NCBI GenBank assembly: GCA_905197665.1
Contig: CAJJZP010000003.1
Span: 112,422 to 176,421, forward strand
DNA: 64,000 nucleotides
Reading direction: 5' to 3'
From: an uncultured Collinsella sp.
GTDB taxonomy: Bacteria > Actinomycetota > Coriobacteriia > Coriobacteriales > Coriobacteriaceae
Below, in pieces: positions 58,245 to 64,000 of this stretch. The translations under genes and the position numbers were made by a program. Each line of letters opens with the position of its first letter. Positions within the stretch are counted from its first letter, which is position 1. The notes beneath the pieces were generated by a model. It did no database searches. It was not told where the DNA came from and was given only the letters and a program-made list of their open reading frames with translations.

Positions 58245-58364
58245 TGGATTGGGTCATATGAGTGAGCACTTCTCGCTTTAGAGAGGAGTGGTGCCAAGGT
58301 TCGGTATAAGGTGCTCAAGAGCTGTGGAGGCGTTGGGCTTTGCTACACTGCTGGTGTTTGATTC

Positions 58365-58586
58365 GTGGAGATCGCGTCTTGCTTTGCCAAAAGCAACTGG
58401 CGAGATTATTCTGACGATGAAGCCCCAGCCGCCTCTGATGCAAGCGAAACATTGGGGCATTTTGCTGTATTTCGCGGCCGTGAGCTTAGGCGAATTACGA
58501 CGAATTGCCTGCTTCAGGAATTTTTCGTGTCACAGGTGCTTGCGTTGTTTGGGGCGCTGCTTATTGATTTAAAAGCTAAAGTTTAA
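58365..58586 (+). pseudogene. Short ORF, probably a C-terminal gene fragment
   Basis: The 73-residue frame has a polar acidic first half and a hydrophobic end ('EFFVSQVLALFGALLIDLKA'). There is no ribosome site before the ATG, and the sequence looks like the tail of a larger protein cut off by the IS. I do not recognise a family. Confidence 0.35.
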
Positions 58587-58692
58587 CGCTGCGTCAATGG
58601 AAGAACGAAATAAAGCCCGCTGAGTACGCCTGCTATCTTTTATAGGAGCAGTCTCCCATCTGCTTTTATAACAATTCTCTTGTATAACTGGA

Positions 58693-58722
58693 CTTCCGAT
58701 ACGGAAGAGATTGTAAGATAAT
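58693..58722 (+). promoter_or_regulatory. Dyad and -10-like element upstream of the amidase gene
   Basis: CTTCCG-ATA-CGGAAG (58693-58707) is a perfect 6-bp dyad and is followed by TAAGATAAT (58714-58722), a possible -10. The role of the dyad is not known. Confidence 0.4.
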
Positions 58723-58760
58723 GCAACATTAGTATCATTATTTGTGATGGGGGATACGAT

Positions 58761-61211
58761 ATGAAAAAGGCATTGCGTGCCTCAGCAGCGTTTTCTTTAG
58801 CTGCTCTTTTGACGATTTCGCCCTTGATGAGTCCTGTAGCCGCTGCTTATGCTGTGAATAGCGTACGATCAGTGAATATTACATCAGATGCGGCGTCCGC
58901 AGACGGTGGCGTAGCTTCACGTGACGAGGGCCCTGCCGACGGAGACATGACTGTCGAGCAGTCGTTGCCGGTGGATGTTGACGAGGCGGCTGATGAGGAT
59001 TTCGGTGTAGATGCTTCTTTGGTTGAACCGCAAGCCGAATCGACTGATTCTTCCTTCCAATATATATATATTGCCTACCCGAACCTTATCAGTGGGGCTG
59101 ACCAAGTCGTCGCGTTTGCAACTCCTAATGACAGCGATACCATCGCCTCCGCAACGCTAAACTATGTGAGCGCCAACGGAGTTCAGGGAGCTGTTAATGC
59201 TTCCGCGCAGGCTGTAAATTCTGCCGCATTTACATTTGGCTCGAAGCTAGATCTCAATACATACTTTCTTACTTCAATAACCTATGCTCTGCAGGGCGAC
59301 GATGCTGAACATGAGATTGATCTCTCTGACAGGGATTATTCTTTTGCGGTTGTTGAGAGCTCTGCTAATTCCGAGGGCACTTCCGTTTACTATGCAGACG
59401 GCGAAGGCAATGCTGTTGAGGCTCAATCCATCAAACAGGCGTTGGAGTGTGCCGATTCACCGGACGGCATTTCTACTTATGCTGCGCGCTCGGCTCGAAA
59501 AAACGTACGGGTAATTGCCCTTGATGCTGGCCATGGCGGCACTGATCCCGGTGCGCAAGGAAATGGAAAGAGTGAAGCGGATCTAACTTGGAAGATTGTT
59601 GCTGCTTGCAAGAATAAGCTTGAGGCGTATGGTTTTAAAGTCGTTCTTGCGCGCGAGCAAAGCGGTGGCTACTCCGGAAATGATTACCTTTATCGTGTCC
59701 AACGATGCGTGAGTCAAGGTGCGCAGGCCTTTGTTAGCTTCCATATTAATTCCGGTTCGCCTGTTGCCCATGGCGCTGAGGTATATGCCCCCACTGCCAA
59801 TGAATATGATTACACGCAAGTTTCCGTCGAGCTCGCGAATAAAGTTATGAACAACCTCGCTTCTATGGGGCTCAGCTATCGCGGTGTATTCCAGATGGAA
59901 GTTGGAGATGAGTTCGCGGTCATCCGTTGTGCCCGCGAACAAGGTATTCCCGGCATCCTAATCGAGCATGGCTTTATTTCTAATGCGGGGGACGTGTTAA
60001 ATTATTTTAGCGATGAGGGCTGTAGGCGTCTTGGCGAAGCCGATGCCGATGCGATCATTGCGCAATTTCCTAAGTCAACTTGGCTCGACTATTCTTCCGT
60101 ATTCGATGCTAATTACTATTTGTCGCATTATCCCGACGTTGCCAAAGCTACGGCTGGAAATAGCGATTTAGCTCTAGACCATTTTATTAACTATGGCATG
60201 AGCGAAGGTAGGCGCGGCTCTGCCACTTTTGATGTACAGAGTTATTTTAATGAGTATCCAGATTTAAGAGCTTCCTTTGGCTTTGATTTAGTTAAGTACT
60301 ATGAGCATTACGTTACGGCAGGAAAAGCAGAAGGAAGGCATGGGACCGGATGCTCAAAGATCGAGGGATACGCTACGACTATCAATGGTGTTGATTATTC
60401 ATCCGTCTATGATCCCTCATTTTATCTATCGAATAACGAAGATATTCGCAACGCTTTTTCTAAACGAAGCCCCGCTGGCGTTGTAATGATTGACGATGCT
60501 GCCGTGCTGCGCCATTTCGTCAGCTGCGGCATGGCTGAGGGCCGGCGCGGGAGCGAGTCCTTCGACGTTTACGGCTATCGAAATCGTTATACGGACCTGA
60601 GGAAGGCTTTCGGGCTGAACCTGAAGAGCTATTACATTCACTATTTAAATTGCGGCATTAAGGAGGGGCGTAATGGCGCAAGTATGACTGGATATGAAGG
60701 CCTTATTATGTCGCCCGCCTATTCAACCTATCTAGATGCTGCCAATCAGTTCACAAAGACTGTGGGTACTAAAGGATTCCCTTCAGCCGTGTATACGGAT
60801 AGGGGAGCGTCGAACATTAGAGATTTCTGCAGAATTCTATATGAAGAGGCTCAGTCGGAAGGCGTCTCACCTGAGGTTTTATATGGACAGGTGATGAAAG
60901 AAACTGGGTATCTAAAGTTTGGCAATTTGGTTCAGCCCGATCAGTGTAATTTTGGAGGCCTTGGTGCCACGGGGGCTGGTAACCCAGGCTATAGCTTCGG
61001 ATCTGTTCGTGAGGGACTGCGGGCGCAGGTCCAACATCTAAAGGCGTATGGTTCTACGAAGCCCTTGGTCAATCCGTGTATTGACGCTCGCTTTAAATAT
61101 GTCAGTCGTGGTTGCGCTCCGAGAACCATTGATTTAAATGGTAAATGGGCTGTTCCTGGCGTTGGATATGGTGAAAGCATTGATGCAATCGCTAAAGAGG
61201 TAATTGGTTAG
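58761..61211 (+). CDS. Secreted N-acetylmuramoyl-L-alanine amidase with repeats and a glucosaminidase-like domain
   Basis: The 816-residue protein has a signal peptide (about 1-31). After an N-terminal domain of about 210 residues comes an Amidase_3 domain (about 248-435): 'VIALDAGHGGTDPGAQGNGK' and 'KSEADLTW' give the first zinc His and Glu, 'AFVSFHINSGSP' the second His, and 'GILIEHGFISN' the catalytic Glu. Repeats of the 'FDANYYLSHYPDVAKA' / 'YGMSEGRRGS' type follow (about 445-645; four to five units). A C-terminal lysozyme-like glucosaminidase segment closes it ('PEVLYGQVMKETGYLKFGNL', 'QCNFGGLGATGAGNPGYSF'). It cuts peptidoglycan at two places and probably serves wall remodelling beside the polysaccharide genes. 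Confidence 0.9.
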   Translation: MKKALRASAAFSLAALLTISPLMSPVAAAYAVNSVRSVNITSDAASADGGVASRDEGPADGDMTVEQSLPVDVDEAADEDFGVDASLVEPQAESTDSSFQYIYIAYPNLISGADQVVAFATPNDSDTIASATLNYVSANGVQGAVNASAQAVNSAAFTFGSKLDLNTYFLTSITYALQGDDAEHEIDLSDRDYSFAVVESSANSEGTSVYYADGEGNAVEAQSIKQALECADSPDGISTYAARSARKNVRVIALDAGHGGTDPGAQGNGKSEADLTWKIVAACKNKLEAYGFKVVLAREQSGGYSGNDYLYRVQRCVSQGAQAFVSFHINSGSPVAHGAEVYAPTANEYDYTQVSVELANKVMNNLASMGLSYRGVFQMEVGDEFAVIRCAREQGIPGILIEHGFISNAGDVLNYFSDEGCRRLGEADADAIIAQFPKSTWLDYSSVFDANYYLSHYPDVAKATAGNSDLALDHFINYGMSEGRRGSATFDVQSYFNEYPDLRASFGFDLVKYYEHYVTAGKAEGRHGTGCSKIEGYATTINGVDYSSVYDPSFYLSNNEDIRNAFSKRSPAGVVMIDDAAVLRHFVSCGMAEGRRGSESFDVYGYRNRYTDLRKAFGLNLKSYYIHYLNCGIKEGRNGASMTGYEGLIMSPAYSTYLDAANQFTKTVGTKGFPSAVYTDRGASNIRDFCRILYEEAQSEGVSPEVLYGQVMKETGYLKFGNLVQPDQCNFGGLGATGAGNPGYSFGSVREGLRAQVQHLKAYGSTKPLVNPCIDARFKYVSRGCAPRTIDLNGKWAVPGVGYGESIDAIAKEVIG

Positions 61212-61246
61212 GCTATTTAATAAGATCTAAAACCGATTGGGTTAAT

Positions 61247-62449
61247 TTGACTGATAATTTAAAGAAAAACATTACATGGAATACCGTTGGCTCTATTGCA
61301 TACCTTGCTTGCCAGTGGTTAACGACAGTTGCTGTAGTTCGACTATCGTCGGATTTTACCTATGCTGGTGATTTATCTTTGGCAATGACAATCAGCAATC
61401 TATTTGTTCCGATCGGTTTATATAAGATTCGATCCTTTCAAGTATCCGATCTTTCATGTGAGTATTCTTCAGGGGAATACATTGGTTTTCGTTTAAGCAC
61501 AATAGTGTTGGGATTTGTTTTCGTATTACCTTATGCATTCTTTACCTGTCAGCAGTCTTCCCTTCTCCCCGTGTACCTCTATTGCATATATAAGTCAATT
61601 GAAGTTATGGTTGATGTGTTCCATGGCATTGATCAAAAAGCGGGAAATATGTTTTATTGTGGCATGTCGATGCTACTGAGAGGTATTTTGTCTCTTCTGG
61701 TGTTTTGCGCCGGAATGTATATCTCACATTCTCTTGTATTGAGTATTGTTCTGATGATCGCGGTGTCTCTCCCCGTGATGATTGTTGATGCACGTTGGGC
61801 TTCTAATTTCGACACGATCGTTCCTTCTTTCAGGTTCAAGGCGATGTCTGAACTGTTTTATAAGTGTCTTCCCGCTACGGTTGGGGTTTTTTGTTGTGCT
61901 GCGGTTACATCCGTTTCGCGTCAAGAACTTGCTACCGTACTGGGTGCCTCAATGTTGGGCGTTTATTCCTCGGTGTGTTCTCCTGCGGCAATCGTTCAGG
62001 CGGGTGCTGCTAATGCCTATGCCCCTTTGCTCGGCGTTTTTGCGAGCGCTAGTGAGTCGGGGGATAATAAAACATTTAATGCTATGTTGATGAAGGTCGT
62101 TCTTGGTGCTCTAGTTTTGTCCATTGTTATTCTGTTCGCTTGTTTTATCTGCGGCGACTACTTGTTGGGACTAATTTTTGGTGACCAAATTCATCAGTAC
62201 TCTTTTTTGCTATACGGTGCGGTTATTAGCTCGCTGCTTACGGCGTTTATCGGCTTCTTTTCCGACCTGACGATTGTTAAGAGAAAGATGGCTGGTAATC
62301 TTGTTGGTAATTTAGTTGCTTTAATCGTTGCCGTCCCCCTTTCTAGCTTATTGATTCGGCTATTTGGACCTAACGGAACGAGTGCCGCAATTTCGCTTGC
62401 TTATCTTGTCGGATGTGTCGCGATGCTTCCTTGCATTATTCGGAAATAG
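61247..62449 (+). CDS. Wzx-like polysaccharide flippase
   Basis: The 400-residue protein is almost wholly hydrophobic, with about 12 predicted helices, and opens 'KKNITWNTVGSIAYLACQWL', typical of O-unit flippases. 'LYKIRSFQVSDL' and 'YSSGEYIGFRLSTIVLGFVF' match the loop between the first helices of that family. It would move lipid-linked repeat units outward. The TTG at 61247 is the only reasonable start, with a weak site. Composition is AT-rich, so like many flippases it was probably acquired. It lies 35 bases after the amidase gene and may be co-transcribed. Confidence 0.85.
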   Translation: MTDNLKKNITWNTVGSIAYLACQWLTTVAVVRLSSDFTYAGDLSLAMTISNLFVPIGLYKIRSFQVSDLSCEYSSGEYIGFRLSTIVLGFVFVLPYAFFTCQQSSLLPVYLYCIYKSIEVMVDVFHGIDQKAGNMFYCGMSMLLRGILSLLVFCAGMYISHSLVLSIVLMIAVSLPVMIVDARWASNFDTIVPSFRFKAMSELFYKCLPATVGVFCCAAVTSVSRQELATVLGASMLGVYSSVCSPAAIVQAGAANAYAPLLGVFASASESGDNKTFNAMLMKVVLGALVLSIVILFACFICGDYLLGLIFGDQIHQYSFLLYGAVISSLLTAFIGFFSDLTIVKRKMAGNLVGNLVALIVAVPLSSLLIRLFGPNGTSAAISLAYLVGCVAMLPCIIRK

Positions 62450-62696
62450 TGCATCAGAGATTCGTTAAATACTTAGATACAAAAGTGTTTGGCTGAGACT
62501 ATATATCCCCCGTAATGACTTCTTCAACGCTAATTGGGGGAGTTATCAGTTTTAGCGCAGGTATAAAAGCTTTTTAATTCTAATTTATGTGCAGCAGTCG
62601 TCTTTTCGTTTAGGATAAGAAACGTATTAGTAGGTTAAGCATCGACTAAGGTTTTTAAGATTCATTCACCTTTAGTTTATTTAATTGGAGCTTGAA

Positions 62697-63743
62697 ATGT
62701 GCGATAGCGTATTCAGGGACAAGACCCTCATGATCACGGGAGGCACCGGCTCGTTCGGCAACACCGTGCTCAAGCACTTCATGAATACCGACCTGGCCGA
62801 GATCCGCATCTTCTCCCGCGACGAGAAGAAGCAGGACGACATGCGCCACCGCCTGCAGGAGAAGTCGCCCGAGCTCGCCTCCAAGGTGCGCTTCTTCATC
62901 GGCGACGTCCGCAACGCCCAGAGCGTGCGCGATGCCATGCACGGCGTGGACTACATCTTCCACGCCGCCGCCTTGAAGCAGGTGCCCTCCTGCGAGTTCT
63001 TCCCCATGGAGGCCGTGCGCACCAACGTCATCGGCACGGACAACGTGCTCCACGCCGCCATCGACGAGGGCGTGGACCGCGTCGTGTGCCTGTCCACCGA
63101 CAAGGCGGCATACCCCATCAACGCCATGGGCAAGTCCAAGGCCATGATGGAGTCCATCATCTACGCCAACGCCCGCAACGGCGCAGGACGCACCACTATC
63201 TGCTGCACCCGCTACGGCAACGTCATGTGCTCGCGCGGCTCGGTCATCCCGCTGTTCATCGACCGCATCCGGAAAGGCGAGCCGCTCACGGTCACCGACC
63301 CCAACATGACCCGCTTTCTGATGAACCTGGACGAGGCTGTGGATCTGGTTTTGTTCGCTTTCCAACATGCAAATCCCGGTGATTTGTTCATCCAGAAGTC
63401 TGATGCTTCCACCATCGGCGATTTGGCAAAGGCCGTCCAGCAGCTCTTTGGCGATACCGGTACGAACATCATCGGCACCCGTCACGGCGAGAAGCTGTTT
63501 GAGACCCTGATGACCCGTGAGGAGCGTCTGCGTAGTCAGGATATGGGGCACTACTTCCGTGTTGCTGCGGATAACCGCGATCTGAACTACGATAAGTTCG
63601 TGGTGAAGGGCGAAGTACATACCATGGCAGATGAATCTTACACCAGCCACAACACCGAGCGTCTGGATGTGGAAGGCACAGTCAAGAAGATTCTCACCAC
63701 CGAGTATGTTCAGAATGCACTGAAGGGCATCCCGAATGTCTAA
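62697..63743 (+). CDS. UDP-N-acetylhexosamine 4,6-dehydratase/epimerase, CapE/WbjB/FnlA type
   Basis: The 348-residue extended SDR enzyme has 'LMITGGTGSFGNTVLKHFM' (NAD site), 'IFHAAALKQVPSCE', 'VCLSTDKAAYPINAMGKSKA' and 'CTRYGNVMCSRGSVIPLF'. In the 'AMGKSK' stretch a Met stands where most SDR enzymes have the catalytic Tyr, as in the CapE group. Members convert UDP-GlcNAc towards UDP-FucNAc-type sugars for capsules. TTGGAG lies before the ATG at 62697. The first ~640 bases are strongly GC-biased and the remainder is not, which suggests a recombinant gene. Confidence 0.92.
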   Translation: MCDSVFRDKTLMITGGTGSFGNTVLKHFMNTDLAEIRIFSRDEKKQDDMRHRLQEKSPELASKVRFFIGDVRNAQSVRDAMHGVDYIFHAAALKQVPSCEFFPMEAVRTNVIGTDNVLHAAIDEGVDRVVCLSTDKAAYPINAMGKSKAMMESIIYANARNGAGRTTICCTRYGNVMCSRGSVIPLFIDRIRKGEPLTVTDPNMTRFLMNLDEAVDLVLFAFQHANPGDLFIQKSDASTIGDLAKAVQQLFGDTGTNIIGTRHGEKLFETLMTREERLRSQDMGHYFRVAADNRDLNYDKFVVKGEVHTMADESYTSHNTERLDVEGTVKKILTTEYVQNALKGIPNV

Positions 63744-64000
63744 AGAAAAGTTGCTGCTGGTTGGAGCCGGTGGCTTTGGCCGCATGGTGACTGAACAAGC
63801 GATGATAGAATATGACTGTGCCTTTGTAGACGATGGGCAACCTGTGGGCACTGACATCTGTGGCATTCCGGTGGTTGGCAGTCTTGCTGATTTGCCGGAG
63901 CTGCGGAAGGAGTACGGCTTGCTGGTGGTGGGTATCGGCAACAATCGGTTCCGGGCACAGGTGTATGAGAAGGCGAAAGCCCTTGGCTTTGCTTTTCCCA
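63736..64000 (+). CDS. NeuD/PglD-like sugar acyltransferase, N-terminal part (runs off the right edge)
   Basis: The frame starts eight bases before the end of the dehydratase gene and reads 'KEKLLLVGAGGFGRMVTEQA', then 'FVDDGQPVGTDICGIPVVGS' and 'GLLVVGIGNNRFRAQVYEKA'. This is the Rossmann-like N-terminal domain of the NeuD/PglD family, whose C-terminal left-handed beta-helix acetylates an amino sugar. The overlap with the dehydratase gene implies that the two act on the same nucleotide sugar. The catalytic domain is outside the window. Confidence 0.8.
   Translation, partial: MSKEKLLLVGAGGFGRMVTEQAMIEYDCAFVDDGQPVGTDICGIPVVGSLADLPELRKEYGLLVVGIGNNRFRAQVYEKAKALGFAFP

Larger units (their letters stand above)
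56735..58258 (+). mobile_element. IS110-family insertion sequence, IS1111-like
   Basis: The 14-base sequence TATGACCCAATCCA at 56735-56748 is perfectly inverted at 58245-58258. Between them lie one transposase gene (56859-57980), 110 non-coding bases on the left and 264 on the right. Short subterminal inverted repeats and a long right non-coding end are features of the IS1111 group; IS110 itself lacks inverted repeats. Exact ends may lie a few bases outside the repeats. The element lies directly against the duplicated GT2 fragment. Confidence 0.82.

Noticed and set aside
62655..63944. Minus-strand 429-codon frame over the CapE-type gene
   Set aside because: It is antisense to a clear SDR enzyme and lacks motifs.

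Overview
The window looks like chromosomal DNA of a GC-rich actinobacterium of the class Coriobacteriia, most likely Collinsella or a close relative. This is inferred from the GC-rich codon use, CarD, a Rho with a very long disordered N-terminal extension, a SUF operon with a divergent Rrf2 regulator, a gut-anaerobe gene content (PEP carboxykinase, a GGGtGRT protein with its Fe-S scaffold partner) and many short palindromic intergenic repeats. No 16S gene is present, so the genus is an inference.

Layout. 1-33 kb is ordinary housekeeping chromosome: pckA, a B3/B4-domain protein behind a structured leader, a MarR regulator, a DegV protein, a single-domain alkyltransferase, trpS, a MraY/WecA-type transferase, a minus-strand RNA that folds like 6S RNA, a radical SAM enzyme, tRNA-Ala, pncB, proB and proA split by an antisense peptidase, an HD protein, carD, argS, rho, a ROK sugar kinase, an aminotransferase, tRNA-His and tRNA-Lys, a truncated BRO/DinD-like gene, a flavoprotein, and the GGGtGRT/NifU-like pair. 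Six copies of a ~40-nt hairpin (AACCACCACAAAGG arms) sit in gene gaps up to 17 kb, and two other repeat types occur at 0.55, 13.4 and 20 kb. A single REP-associated tyrosine transposase (RAYT) lies at 32.2 kb.

33-39.6 kb holds the sufCBDSU operon (minus strand), a divergent Rrf2 regulator with a palindrome over the suf promoter, and a nucleotidyltransferase/HEPN-type gene pair directly behind the regulator.

39.7-64 kb is a cell-surface region: a sortase-type surface protein with a lysozyme-like domain, an AAA-like ATPase, six glycosyltransferase genes with seven GT2 domains, a broken acyltransferase, a secreted amidase/glucosaminidase, a Wzx-like flippase, a UDP-HexNAc dehydratase (CapE type) and the start of a NeuD/PglD-like gene. 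These would build, export and remodel a wall or capsular polysaccharide.

The most unusual part is 51.4-56.7 kb. An AT-rich insert lies between two ~348-bp direct copies of the 3' end of a glycosyltransferase gene. It carries a DUF4869-like gene translationally coupled to a P-loop ATPase gene, a divergently read HEPN-like winged-helix protein, a palindrome- and repeat-rich control region between them, and gene remnants. An IS110-family element of the IS1111 type follows at 56735-58258, with a long structured 3' non-coding end where a bridge RNA would be expected.
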